Of a stretch of DNA of 64,000 bases, positions 41,424 through 52,549 are shown piece after piece. Positions within the stretch are counted from its first letter, which is position 1. Each line of letters starts with the position of its first letter. The notes under the pieces were generated by a model. That model had not been told where the DNA came from. It saw only the letters and a list, made by a program, of their open reading frames with translations, and did not search any database. Location: positions 99,787,689 to 99,851,688 of the forward strand of contig OY804578.1 in NCBI GenBank assembly GCA_963680875.1, given 5' to 3'. Source of the DNA: Bathymodiolus brooksi. Lineage: Eukaryota; Mollusca; Bivalvia; Mytilida; Modiolidae. The translations under genes and the position numbers were made by a program.

Positions 41424-43370
41424 AAACTAGAGGCTCCAAGGAGCCTGTATAGCTTACCTGGGTATTATAATAACATCAGTCAATAAAACTTTATAACTTC
41501 GGTAAAAAAATAACAAATGTAGCCCTCCTCATTGCAGACCCCTTCTCCAAAAAAATTTGGGCAGGGGTTCCCCCTTTAATGTAAGTTATCAAAATTGCTG
41601 TAAAAAAAACATGTCAATGATTCTCAAAATTTAGCTTTTGCTACTTCACATTTTGTAATAGAGTTGCTTCCCTTTGCTTATTTGAGTAACCAGCAGTGAG
41701 TCAACAAAGAAATGCATTTCAAGAGGAATAACTCTTCACACAGTTGTCGAACATTTTCAACTGTGGAAATATTTTGTAGATCTTGACATGCTGAACATTT
41801 TTGCAGTTTAAACTTTCCCTCTATCTCTAATAGTTTTTGAGATATAAGATGAAAGTATTAAAATTTAGAACATTTTGATGAAAAAAGGGCAACAACTCCA
41901 AAATAGGTAATGGGATTTACTTCAAAATTGCGGGATAGATAGATCTTGACATCTCTTATAGTTTATGAAATAGAGGACAAAAAGTATTAAAAGTTTGAAA
42001 ATTTGATGAAAAAAGGACAATAACTCCAAAATGGGTAATGGGATTTACTTCAAAATTGCAGAGTAAGTAGATCTTGACATGCATGTGCACATTTTTGCAA
42101 TTTAAACTTAACATCTATCCCTTATAGTTTTTGAAATATAAGATGAAAAGTATTAAAATTAAAAAATAAAATTGATGAAAAAAGGGCAACAACTCCAAGA
42201 TGTGTAATCAGATTTACTTCAAAATTGCAGGGTAGGTAGATCTTGACATACTGAACTTGTTTGATGTTTAAACTTAACATCTATCTTTTATAGATTTTGA
42301 AATAAAGGACGAAAACTATTAAAATTTAGAAAAGTTGATGAAAAAAAGGGCAATAACTCCAAAATGGGTAATGGGATTTACTTAAAAATTGCAGGGTATG
42401 TAGATCTCGACATGGTGCACATTTTTGCAATTTAAACTTAACATCTATCTCTTATAGTTTTTGAAATAAAGGACAAAAAGTATTAAAAGTTTGAAAATTA
42501 GATTAAAAAAGGGCAATAACTCCAAGATGTGTGATCAGATTTACTTCAAAATTGCAGGGTAGGTAGATCTTGACATACTGAACTTGTTTGATGTTTAAAC
42601 TTAACATCTATCTTTTATAGATTTTGAAATAAAGGACGAAAACTATTAAAATTTAGAAAAGTTGATGAAAAAAAGGGCAATAACTCCAAAATGGGTAATG
42701 GGATTTACTTAAAAATTGCAGAGTAGGTAGATCTTGACATGCTGAACATGTTTGCAGTTTCAACTTACCATCTGTCTCTTATAGTTTTTGAAATAAAGGA
42801 CGGAAAGTATTAAAATTTTTAAAATTTGATGAAAAAAGGGAAATAACTCCAAAATGGGTGATGGGATTTACTTCAAATTTGCAGGGTGGGTAGATCTTGA
42901 CATGCTGCACATGTTTGCAATTTAAACTTAACCTTTATCTCCTATAGTTTTTGAAATATAAGATGAAAAGTATTAAAATTTCAATAATTTGATGAAAAAA
43001 GGGCAATAACTCCAAGATGGGCAATCAGATTTACTTCAAAATTGCAGGGTAGGTAGATCTTGCTGTGCTGATCATGTTTAGCCCACGTCAGATTTTTGAT
43101 ATTATTAACGGTTTTTGAGTTGTTACCCAAAACCTGCAATTTTACCATATGTTCTATTTTTATTAACAGTGGCCATGTTGGTTGGTGCACGGCATCACCG
43201 GACACAATTTTGAAACTAGACACCCTAGTGATGATTCAGACCAAGTTTGGTTTCCATTGGTCAAGAACTTTCAGAGGAGAAGATTTTTGAAAAAGTTTAC
43301 GGCGTACGACGACGACGGATGCCAAGTGATGGCAATAGCTCACATGACCCTTTGGGTCAGGTGAGCTAAA
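41424..43370. mobile_element. Non-autonomous element with terminal hairpins and internal repeats
   Basis: The left end is AGGCTCCAAGGAGCCT, a perfect 16-base palindrome at 41431-41446, followed by GTATAGCTTACCTGG. The right end is ATGGCAATAGCTCACATGAC, the palindrome TGACCCTTTGGGTCA at 43345-43359, then GGTGAGCTAA. AGCTTACCTG and CAGGTGAGCT are imperfect inverted termini. A hairpin just before CTAA also recalls a Helitron 3' end, so the class is open. I recognise the right end as very widespread in bivalves. The interior is mostly an eight-fold 163-bp repeat. No ORF of note; small frames at 43096-43439 are shadows. Confidence 0.75.
41880..43080 (+). repeat. Eight-copy 163-bp internal repeat
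   Basis: The marker GGGCAATAACTCCAA occurs at about 41887, 42007, 42184, 42348, 42511, 42675, 42838 and 43001. The later spacings are 163-164 bp; the first two copies are shortened or altered. Copies 42184-42510 and 42511-42837 are nearly identical as a 327-bp dimer (shared TGACATACTGAACTTGTTTG), so the latest expansion step copied two units together. Confidence 0.88.
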
Positions 43371-43379
43371 AAGGCAGAT

Positions 43380-43880
43380 AACATTAAACACCAGACAATC
43401 CAAGCACACTGACACCATAACCACTACGAATCTACCCACCTACCAAACACATCAGACAAAAAGGTATACACATAAAGTGGAGACAACCTGACGTGGTACA
43501 GGCACTTCTCACAAAAGTGAAGTGGTAGTATAGAGTTAAACCAGTTTCAATGGCGCCCAAACCTCCCATTTGTTATTTCATCCAAATGCTTAATCAAAAA
43601 TACACACAATAAAAAAAACCTGCATATTACAAATGGCACTGTGCATGGCTCCAGATAAAGCCAATGAAGCTATGTGCTTTTGCAAGTGAAATAGCAGATG
43701 GATTAGTGGAAATAAAAGCGTAAATTGACAGAACCCTGGTTTCTTCACCACCTGTCCAGCCACCAACAGGATGACCTATGAAAAGGCCAGTAGATAGAGT
43801 TAGAAAAGATGGAACAAACACCATCCGATATGGGATGAGAAAAGACAGAGATGTTAATTATTTGGTTGCGATGGATTTTC
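43380..43880. other. Unassigned stretch
   Basis: No recognised repeat or gene. The reverse 65- and 126-codon frames overlapping its end run into Fam-C and are not credible. Confidence 0.4.
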
Positions 43881-43884
43881 ATAT

Positions 43885-44128
43885 GTAAGAGGAGCTTGAA
43901 GATACCAAAGGGGTAATCAGAATCTGTATATCGAAGAACAGACAACGCAATGGCCAAAAGAAAAGTACAAAAGGACAAACAATGACCTACAAAACATACA
44001 TATAAAACTAAAGATCGAGTAACATGAACCCCACTAAAAACTGGGGTGAACTCAGGTGCTCCGGGAAGGGTAAGCAGTTCCTGCTCATAATGCTTTTGAT
44101 GCCATATGCACTTGTGTTTGAGCAAGGA
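43885..44128 (+). mobile_element. Fam-C element
   Basis: GGAGCTTGAAGATACCAAAG, GGGTAATCAGAATCTG, ACAGACAACGCAATGGCCAA, ACTAAAGATCGAGTAACATG and GGGGTGAACTCAGGTGCTCC, ending near AAGCAGTTCCTGCTC. It has a single unit of the 30-bp segment. Confidence 0.72.
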
Positions 44129-44129
44129 C

Positions 44130-44590
44130 AGAAATGATTTGATTGCTTTCTGCTTTTAATTAAATATGTATGTGAACTGTACGTATGTACCCGTCAAATA
44201 ACACTTAGATGCAATAAGTTTCAATAATACAAACCAGTAAACAAAATTTTACAAAGTAATGGTCAATATACAATCATCAGTTTAGAAATTCAACTGCACC
44301 AATTCGGATATTTAGTATACATTTGTGAATTTTAACATATTTTATTTTTCATTTTTGCATGTTTCCTATTATATATTTTGTTGCTGAAATAAATTAGCTT
44401 TGTTTTAAACAGTATTCCTAAATAATTAGTTATGTAACACATTTGATACATCACATCCTAATTCCCGATGTAGCAGATATGCAACAATTCATATTTTTCG
44501 AAAAACGAGTGAAAAACCTAAAACAAACACTGATTTGTATTAGACATATCCCAAATACTTACTTTTATTCAATAACATAATTTTTCTTAA
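44130..44590. other. AT-rich spacer
   Basis: Nothing recognised. Confidence 0.4.
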
Positions 44591-44662
44591 TGTTGATGGG
44601 GAGTTGGGCACTAGAGGGTTAATCTAATGTTGATGGGGAGTTGGGCACTAGAGAGACAAAAC
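44586..44662 (+). repeat. Two-copy 38-bp direct repeat
   Basis: AATGTTGATGGGGAGTTGGG followed by CACTAGAG occurs at about 44589 and 44627. Confidence 0.9.
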
Positions 44663-45164
44663 AATGAGCTAAACAAAAAATAAATAAATAAACATTGATT
44701 ACATGTATGCAAAAATGGATAGTAGAAAATTATGCTAACTTGGTTTGTAGATTTTCAAATAATAATTTTCCTATATTTTTATTTAAATTAATTAATGCAG
44801 CATTACTTTTTAGTTCTATTTTTAACATTTGCTTCATTTTTATTGAATCAAAATTTTTATTATTATATTTGATATCATATCTAAATTTGCATATTGCAAT
44901 TTTAGCCACAAAAAGAAGACAAATCGTACTTCTTTTATGGTATGTTTATCATACAAATAATATACCCAACAGTTTTAGTGATAGAACCATAGACAAAATT
45001 TATCCAAGCGATTTGGACAGCCAAGTAATAGCAGTCAATGTTAGGTGTTGAATCACACTCCAAAACAAAGAAGGTCTATAGAAGAAAATGAGATGGTATT
45101 ACCCTCCTGGGAAGTCAAACAAGTCTCATTGATGCACATATACAAAATTCCTATATTTTATATA

Positions 45165-45320
45165 CAGGGAGGATTCTGAATAGAAAATAAAATCAAAGAA
45201 AAATAGCTGAAAACATCTGCAACCCCTTTTAAAAGGTCACTTTTTGAACTGATCTGACCATGTCCTGCAACTTTTCAGAGGAAAATAGCTGAAATCAGTT
45301 AAATATCTGGGGAAAAAAAT
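45165..45320 (+). repeat. Dispersed repeat, paired with 62680-62830
   Basis: AGAAAATAAAATCAAAGAAA, AATAGCTGAAAACATCTGCA, GACCATGTCCTGCAAC and ATAGCTGAAATCAGTTAAAT match the order at 62690-62825. Family unknown. Confidence 0.7.
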
Positions 45321-45534
45321 TATTTCATTTCCATATAATTTACAGAGATTAGAGGCTATGATGTTGCTTTCATTTCAGATAACAGTTTTCAAGAATGAAA
45401 AAAAACCAAAAAAAAACCAGGCTCTAATCGGTGAAATTGGCCACTGGACTGAAGACCGAGTCCCATAAATGTTCTGTCAGTCTAGTGAAAAGGGGTGTGA
45501 CAGTCCAGTAACATTGTCATAGTGAAAATGTTAC

Positions 45535-45955
45535 TTCGTTTGATTATTATTTATTTTTGAAATATATTTGAGATGATGGATCGTAAAAAAAAACATGATA
45601 AAATCCTGGAACTCTGTCTAATATAATAAACCATTATTATTTATTTTTGAAACATTTTTTGAGATGATGAATCGTAAATAAAATATGATAAAATTCCAGA
45701 CAGTTGTCTAATTTAATTAATTTGGGATCTGGTAACTATCAAGTACATATATATAAATTAAGAACAGACTTTAGGAAACCAGTACATTTGCATTGAAATT
45801 ATTGAGATGATAGAGTGTTCATCCACCATATAGTTTGGTTTCGTTTGATTATTATTAATTTTTTTTAACTATTTTCGAGATGATGGATCGTAAATAAAAC
45901 ATGACTAAATTCTGAAACAGTTGTCTTATATAATAAATACTTTGGGATCTGGTAA
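45535..45955 (+). repeat. Three-copy degenerate repeat, about 90 bp
   Basis: The block TGATTATTATTTATTTTTGA, GAGATGATGGATCGTAAA and TGTCTAATATAATAAA occurs near 45541, 45632 (shorter) and 45850. TTTGGGATCTGGTAACTAT follows the second and third copies. 45735-45830 between them is the uninterrupted form of the sequence that flanks the paired MITEs at 46431-48627. Confidence 0.75.
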
Positions 45956-46232
45956 CTATTGGCAAACAGGAGAAAAGATGCAAGACTGATGATGATGTAC
46001 AAAATTGATAGAGAGCTAGTATCCATCACCATAGAAAACAGACTAATACCACCTTGTCGACACTCTAGAAATACACACAACAGGGCATTTCAAATAGAAT
46101 CCTGTTGTATTGACACCAGAAAGATGTCCTTTTTCCCAAGAACAGTGAAGGATTGGAATCTGCTGCCACCAGACATTGTGGAGCTGGACACACCTGAAGC
46201 CTTTAAGGCCAGGATTGTGTACCTTTAGCCAC
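45950..46232 (+). pseudogene. Non-LTR retrotransposon ORF2, C-terminal end
   Basis: The frame reads RRKDARLMMMYKIDRELVSI near its start, then LIPPCRHSRNTHNRAFQI and SFFPRTVKDWNLLPPDIVEL, and stops at 46226-46228 after EAFKARIVYL. This is the recognisable last segment of reverse-transcriptase ORFs of LINEs (Jockey/CR1/RTE-like; exact clade not decided). There, R-x-S-FFPRTV-x-DWN-LP is a conserved C-terminal motif. Only about 90 residues remain, so it is a 5'-truncated insertion, the usual outcome of target-primed reverse transcription. The start codon of the open frame is not a real start. The following 60 bases may be its 3' UTR. Confidence 0.8.
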
Positions 46233-46430
46233 CAGGCAGTCCCAACATGTATATATATTTGTAGTTAACTTTTAATTGTAAATAAGCCCCATTAAATCAT
46301 TATCCCACACACTTGATTAGTTGAACTAAAATGTGCAGTCCAAAGTCATTACATAATCTTCAACATGATGAAGGAGGCAATTACATGGCAGAAACTATCA
46401 AGTGAGTTTATATAAATTAGAACAGACTAT

Positions 46431-46901
46431 AAGTGTAATACCACTAAAGAATTCTCCATAGCCTTCTATGTTAAATAAAAAAAAATTGAGCTTTCATACA
46501 GGATTCATCTTAAGTTTAATCTAAGTGACACTCATATCTCATGGAAGGGGTACATAATAGGAAGCTTAACTCCGAAAATCAATATACATTTAATGGCATA
46601 TAAGAAAAAACAGACAGTCTGAAGATGTCTACCGTCAAAAATCCTACTTTCACTTTCGATTTAACACAAATTCAGGTGGTTTCTTTCCAAGGCAATCAAT
46701 TTTTTATTTAAAACCACAAGGACATCAAATATGGGCTTTAAATTATCCTAAAATATGTAGGTTTCTGCTGACATTCAGTATTTTGCAGTATATAATAGGG
46801 TTTATTTTTTATCCAACAATGTAGGAATCCATTTTCTGTTTACGTACTACTTTCCCATATGTTCTTTTCGACTGGTACCCATGTTTAGTGGTAATACACC
46901 T
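46431..46901. mobile_element. 471-bp MITE, copy 1
   Basis: The left terminus AGTGTAATACCACTAAAG and right terminus TTTAGTGGTAATACACCT form an inverted repeat of about 17-18 bp (one G lost on the left). The interior includes TGGAAGGGGTACATAATAGG, AAAAAACAGACAGTCTGAAG and ACCACAAGGACATCAAATAT. It differs from copy 2 at only a handful of positions (for example TTTTCGACTGG here, TTTTCAACTGG there). No ORF. The superfamily is not clear from the termini. Confidence 0.85.
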
Positions 46902-48156
46902 AAGAGCAATAAAAATTTGTTTCTTTAACCTTTTCTTTGCCTTATTTATATTCCTATATCAATATCCAGTCAAAAAAACTATATCAGGTATATGGCAGTC
47001 CAATATTTGAAAGAATTAATGTCCATATACAAAGGTACCTCCATGAAGCTTTTAATGAACAAATCTGATTTTTCAGCTGTTGAGTTGAGATTGTGAAATA
47101 ACATGACAATGGCTTTTCATCTCAATATATTACAAGTATGAAGCTGATTTTCAACACAATAAGCATCTTATGACATGTATATATGCTTCATTTGTACATT
47201 TAACATCTAATTAATATGAAAATTTTTATTTTAAGCATACCCCCCCTTTTTTTTTGCCTCCTAGAAATGATCTCACAATATACTAAATTATGTTAATTCA
47301 TGCTATGTTCCCATTAATTATGCATTGCAAGACATTAAATAAGACCTAATACCTAGATATTAAACAAAAATTACTTCAAATTGCCCAAAATATGTAAAAT
47401 TATGATTGTTGATTTTCAGGTTTCTGTTATTTCTTGTGACCTGCAACTGTAATTTTCTTCAAAACTCAATAAATGAATATTTCTTGACAACTTTTGTTAT
47501 GTTTCAAGTTAGCCGGATGCACAAATGTTCATTTACAGTCAATTTATACTCTAAAATATAAAGTCCACATTGACAATTTGAAAAATTAACAGTAAATGTC
47601 CAGTGACAAATACAATTCTTCTGGGATCACTAAAATTACCTGGTTTTAAGTACATAATTCTGAAATAAAGCTGCTTTCTATAGCCTTATATTTTTTCATA
47701 TGTACATTTTACATGTGTTCTAACTATAACTACCAAAATTTATCAGGAAAAACAAGTAGGATTATAAAATTTTCAAAAATGGTATCATCATATACCGTAT
47801 TTGAAGTCGACTAAATGCCGCAACATGAAATTGTTAAAATTCTTAATTTTAGCAATCTTTTTCAACATCATCTGCCCTTTTACTACAAAAACACATTAAA
47901 TCTACCAGTCTCAGTAATTATAAAGTCACAAATAAGTATAAAATTATATTTCAATACCCTCTGTGCATGTACATCTAGTGCATGGGGAATATTTTCCAAA
48001 ATATTGCATAATATTCATATTGAAGCTGTAACATGACACCTTGATGTATTTTGTAACATTTTGGTGTGGAAAATGTCAAACTGGGTCTGTTGTGACTGTT
48101 CAAAGCCAATTTGAGTGTGGTACCATCAAAATTAAGTTTCTTGTTTTTTGCCTAAA
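46902..48156. other. 1255-bp segment between the two MITEs
   Basis: AT-rich with no recognised gene; the 73-codon frame at 47815-48036 has no known domain. What flanks it suggests that this stretch travelled with the MITEs (see findings). CCCCCCCTTTTTTTTT at 47241-47256 is a homopolymer junction. Confidence 0.5.
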
Positions 48157-48627
48157 AGGTGTAATACCACTAAAGAATTCTCCATAGCCTTCTATGTTAA
48201 ATAAAAAAAAATTGAGCTTTCATACAGGATTCATCTTAAGTTTAATCTAAGTGACACTCATATCTCATGGAAGGGGTACATAATAGGAAGCTTAACTCCG
48301 AAAATCAATATACATTTAATGGCATATAAGAAAAAACAGACAGTCTGAAGATGTCTACCGTCAAAAATCCTACTTTCACTTTCGATTTAACACAAATTCA
48401 GGTGGTTTCTTTCCAAGGCAATCAATTTTTTATTTAAAACCACAAGGACATCAAATATGGGCTTAAAATTATCCTAAAATATGTAGGTTTCTGCTGACAT
48501 TCAGTATTTTGCAGTATATAATAGGGTTTATTTTTTATCCAACAATGTAGGAATCCATTTTCTGTTTACGTACTACTTTCCCATATGTTCTTTTCAACTG
48601 GTACCCATGTTTAGTGGTAATACACCT
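48157..48627. mobile_element. 471-bp MITE, copy 2
   Basis: Termini AGGTGTAATACCACTAAAG and TTTAGTGGTAATACACCT; same length and orientation as copy 1. Its right flank (ATAACAATCAGGAAACCAGT) continues the sequence that stops at the left of copy 1, as judged from the intact form at 45735-45830. Confidence 0.87.
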
Positions 48628-48731
48628 ATAACAATCAGGAAACCAGTATTGAAATTGTTAAAACAATAAAGTGTTCATCCACCATATTTAATTAGGTTTA
48701 GATGGTCTGTCATAAAAATAAGTAGAGTCAA

Positions 48732-49075
48732 ACCTGCCCATGCGGTCTTCTCTATTTAAAGGTACCTACTGGTGTTGTAAAACATTTCACCAGTGAAGTG
48801 TTAATCAAAACTGATTACAATAAATTAACACTTCAGCAATAGATAATAATTATATTTATATTTTTAGGAATATAAAAACCCCAAACTATGTCCTTTTTCT
48901 TTTGTGTGTATGTCTCATTTATCAATCATGAATGTTTGTATTGTTAATGATGCCTCATGTGGGCCCTATGATTAGGCAATAAAATGTATTCTATTCTATA
49001 TAATGTACATGTATATATGTGGACTATAGATTAGATCTACATTTATTCACTACCATGTTTTTCACAGGAACAAGA
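48732..49075. other. Repeat scrap and AT-rich spacer
   Basis: GAGTCAAACCTGCCCATGCG at 48725 and TCTCTATTTAAAGGTACC match the left end of the MITE-like repeat at 415-592. The rest is unassigned. Confidence 0.45.
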
Positions 49076-49079
49076 TAAC

Positions 49080-49440
49080 AATATAAAATGAAAACTACTT
49101 ACCCAGGACTTCATATACATCATTTGTACTATGTAACAAATCATTGGACCAATCAGAAACAAGTATTGTGATTAGCTGCAATGTTTTTTGCTGTATCATC
49201 TAAGAAAAAACGAGGAAATTTTGTACAGGATCTTACAAACATTGTACAGGATTTGACAAACATGATTTGTACCAAGTCAGAAAATTTGGAATTGTGGTTT
49301 CTATGAAAGATTTTTTTTAAAGTTTCAGCCAATCTGGAAAAAAATTTACCATATTGCCCATATTTTCCTTGATTAAGATTGAATGAGGACATCATTTGTC
49401 AAGGACTTCACAAACACCATTTGCACTAAATTAAATATTA
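49080..49440 (-). repeat. Dispersed repeat, related to 50940-51330
   Basis: TAACAAATCATTGGACCAAT, CAGAAACAAGT, GACTTCACAAACACCATTTG and repeated TTGTACAGGAT...ACAAACAT blocks resemble sentences of 50980-51080 and 51220-51320 (ACAAATCATTTGGACTGGTT, CAGCCAGTCAAAAACAAG). Orientation is uncertain. The family is seen in bivalves; class unknown. Confidence 0.45.
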
Positions 49441-49559
49441 TTTGGACTTGTATACCGTATAACCGGTAATTTCTGTGGTCAACTCTGGACCGGAGAAATT
49501 AAAATCACAAAATATTATGTAAAATAAACGTTTAATGTCCCGTAAAAAATACATGTTCA

Positions 49560-50065
49560 AACTCTAACTCCAATTCCGCTGTAAGTGTCAAATATTTAAT
49601 TAGTCGTAATTATTATATCCAGATAAAACTAGTATTAACTGTGAGCACAGCTCACTAAGATATACCTCCCGCTCCCCACATCTGTCCAACCTAAAGGGTA
49701 AAAATCCTATTTTCCGTCATATCAAGTCCAATAACTCTGGAAAGGCAAAAGTGAAAATCGTCAAAAATGAAAGGGATCCTCCTCTCTTCACCGGTAAGCT
49801 GCTGATAAAATTTCAAAACATTCTGAGAAACGCTACTCAAGTTATCGTACGACATAGGGTAAAAATCCTATTTTCCGTCATATCAAGTCCAATAACTCTG
49901 GAACGGCAAAAGTGAAAATCGTCAAAAATGAAAGGGATCCTCCTCTCTTAACCAGTAAACATCTGATAAAATTTTAAAAGATTCTAAGAAACACAACTCA
50001 AGTTATCGTACGACATAGGATTTGTCTACAGACGGACGGACGGATGGACATGGTACTATATAAAT
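49560..50065 (+). mobile_element. Dispersed element with a 161-bp internal duplication
   Basis: CTGTGAGCACAGCTCACTAA and GATATACCTCCCGCTCCCC begin the element. GGGTAAAAATCCTATTTTCC, GTCATATCAAGTCCAATAAC and GAAAGGGATCCTCCTCTCTT occur twice, 161 bp apart (49696 and 49857). It ends with GTCTACAGACGGACGGACGG. The cue words and GACGGACGGA run are typical of bivalve non-autonomous elements. No ORF. Confidence 0.7.
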
Positions 50066-50069
50066 GTTT

Positions 50070-50935
50070 ACACAACAATTAAAGGTTATTTAGCTGTGGC
50101 ATGATGATTTTTACCTGTTAATTACAATTAATCCAGATAAAGAAATATGATTGTACCAATAATTGAAACAATCACATGATTAAATGTTTATAATCATAAT
50201 ACAGTTTATTAAAGCAATATTTAAAATTGTTATTTCATAAATTAACATTAGTTTTTTGTTGTTGTATTGTTGTAGTAGCTTCGATTGAATAATATCAAAC
50301 TGCGTGATCTCAGGATTCATCTAAAAACCAAACAAATAGAAATGTACTGGTAGTAGAATTCCGGTTAACCCGAGTTTTTATGTCTACATTTTACTAAAAG
50401 AATTGAATATAATTGCTTCTAATTATAATTCTTTTTAAAAAATTGCTATATGACATTAAAAATATATATCCGAAATATATCAAAGATTATACCGATATCG
50501 ATCCAACTATTGACTTCGTATTTCCTGTCAACAAAATAGATCGCAAAAACAGTGAAAAAATAGTTTCTTAAGACAAATTTGAAGTTAACTAAATGCATAT
50601 TCAGAAGCTGTAACCTTTGAAAACTTTCCAAAGAACTAAATATATTTTACTTCTAAGGATCACTGTAATGTGCACCAGTTGTTTATCGTAACATCGCTTC
50701 AGTTGTTGCTTCCTGTAATACAATTTTTTTTTTTCGGTACCGAGATTTTCAATCCGCAAAAATTAAATGTCTTCTTTTTAGACCAAAACTGCAGAAATTA
50801 TCGTTTATACGGTATCTTCTTAATATTTCTTTTATTTGTACATATTATCTCATTGTTTTATAGACAAGGATGTTTTATTTCTAAGAGTCTTGTAGGTGTC
50901 TAAGTTAATCAAATTTGTTCACGCCATGATATAGT
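50070..50935. other. AT-rich spacer
   Basis: Short frames on both strands without recognisable domains. No shared repeat seen. Confidence 0.4.
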
Positions 50936-50939
50936 TGAA

Positions 50940-51430
50940 GTAATGCTAAACACCAATCAACCATTCGAACTTGTAAACTTCTGGGAGAAAATTCAGCCAA
51001 TCAGAAACAAGATGGCCCATGACATTGAAATTCTTTTACTGGATCATGACAAATTTTGTAGAAGACCTAAAAAAAAACTTTCCCTATTCTACAAATCATT
51101 TGAACTGGTAGTTTTAGAGAAAAAAAAATATATTTTAATTTTTGTAATTCAGAAACAAGAATTGCTTATGGTATCCATCTTTTATTACCGATCCATACAA
51201 ACTGTGTAATTTCTGTGGAGGACATCAGATACATTATTTATGCCAACTAACAAATCATTTGGACTGGTTGTTTCAGACAATATTTTTTAAATTTCAGCCA
51301 GTCAAAAACAAGAATTTCCCATTGGCCCTGTCCTCAAAGTACTTTTCGAAAAAAGTAGTGACCTACCCATTGACCACCAACTATGAAAATTTAGCAGCCA
51401 TTTCAAAATTTTGGTGGTCAGGTAATAATT
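50940..51430 (+). repeat. Dispersed repeat, related to 49080-49440
   Basis: AAATTCAGCCAATCAGAAAC and AAATTTCAGCCAGTCAAAAA are two copies of one phrase at 50989 and 51292, each preceded or followed by ACAAATCATTTGAACTGGTA-type sequence. The region may be two tandem degenerate units of about 300 bp. Confidence 0.45.
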
Positions 51431-51477
51431 TCCGTTCGCCTGAGAAATACTTCCATTTTTCAAATACAACAATCATT

Positions 51478-51634
51478 GTAAAAAATATACTCTATATTCA
51501 AATGGTGCGTAAAAAATATACTCTGTATTCAAATGGTGTGTAAAAAATATACTCTATATTCAAATGGTGCGTAAAAAATATACTCTGTATTCAAATGGTG
51601 TGTAAAAAATATACTCTATATTCAAATGGTGTAT
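51478..51634 (+). repeat. 31-bp tandem array, 5 copies, dimeric
   Basis: AAAAAATATACTCTATATTC followed by AAATGGTGCGT begins at 51480 and recurs at 51511, 51542, 51573 and 51604. The units alternate CTATATT and CTGTATT (with GTGCGT and GTGTGT), so the true period of the last expansion is 62 bp. Confidence 0.9.
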
Positions 51635-51639
51635 TTATC

Positions 51640-52230
51640 ACTATTTTATATAAACAAAAATATTTTATTCAGTGGCAACAGGGTGAGTTCATCTTATCAA
51701 TATCATCCTTGGCAGTAGGCCTATGTCAATGAGAGTATGCAAAGTTAAGAATTTGTCTTTTCTTTGAAAATCATCTGTTCGTGTCTAGTTGAGGGTTATA
51801 CTCTTCATTTGCGAGTCCTTCCCCACCTTTTCTTATCAAAATTTTCCAGAGTTTAGAATGAAAAGGAGCTAAAAGAATGTGCATGTATGATCAAAAAGAA
51901 TCTAAATCATGCTTGTACGATCAAAAGCCACGACGGAGTGTGCAGGTGTTGAATACCTATATGTATAACACTACATATATGTTCTACCTTCCAGCACTTT
52001 TGATCATACAAACAGTGATTGGTATTAAATTTTTTTCAATGGGACTATGGCCCCCTTTCCTTCCTTGTCAATGGGACATTTTTGATATGAATGGGCCATA
52101 ATGACAGAACTATGCACCAAAATCCAGTGTGAAAAATAATGTAGAATAAAAACATTTAACAAACTTTAATACATGTAATAAAGTATTGCAACAATTGTCA
52201 ATTTTGTTTTCCTTTTCTATTTTTTACCTA
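51640..52230. other. Unassigned stretch
   Basis: A frame at 51877-52101 contains two short similar phrases (CATGTATGATCAAAAAGAAT, CTTGTACGATCAAAAGCCA), but no domain is recognised. Confidence 0.4.
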
Positions 52231-52233
52231 ATT

Positions 52234-52315
52234 GGAAGCTTCACCCCGAAAATCAACATACATTTAATGGCATATAAGAAAAAACAGACAGTCCAAAGAT
52301 GTCTACAGTCAAAAA
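52234..52315 (+). mobile_element. Fragment of the 471-bp MITE family
   Basis: GGAAGCTTCACCCCGAAAAT, CAACATACATTTAATGGCAT and AAAAAACAGACAGTCCAAAG match the interior of the MITEs at 46561-46622 with a few substitutions. Termini are absent, so this is an older or chimeric copy. Confidence 0.78.
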
Positions 52316-52549
52316 CAGTCATTCCGAAGGTTCATCAGACAGTGGCAAAAGTCCGACAAATATTGTCTTGGACCGATAAAATAATCTTAATCGTTGGACC
52401 AATTGACCGGTTAACATATGCCAGGAAGTATTTTATTTTTGGCAAGTTTTCAAACAATTGTCAAATCAAAATATTTGATCATTGCTCTCATCGTAAGTTC
52501 AGCTTGAGTTGGCAGAAAATCCCATTTCTATTTTTAAAATATTGATATG

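Noticed and set aside
43096..43439. Short frames at the right end of the 41.4-43.4 kb element
   Set aside because: Same sequence recurs in other element ends (33655, 53268); frames are shadows.
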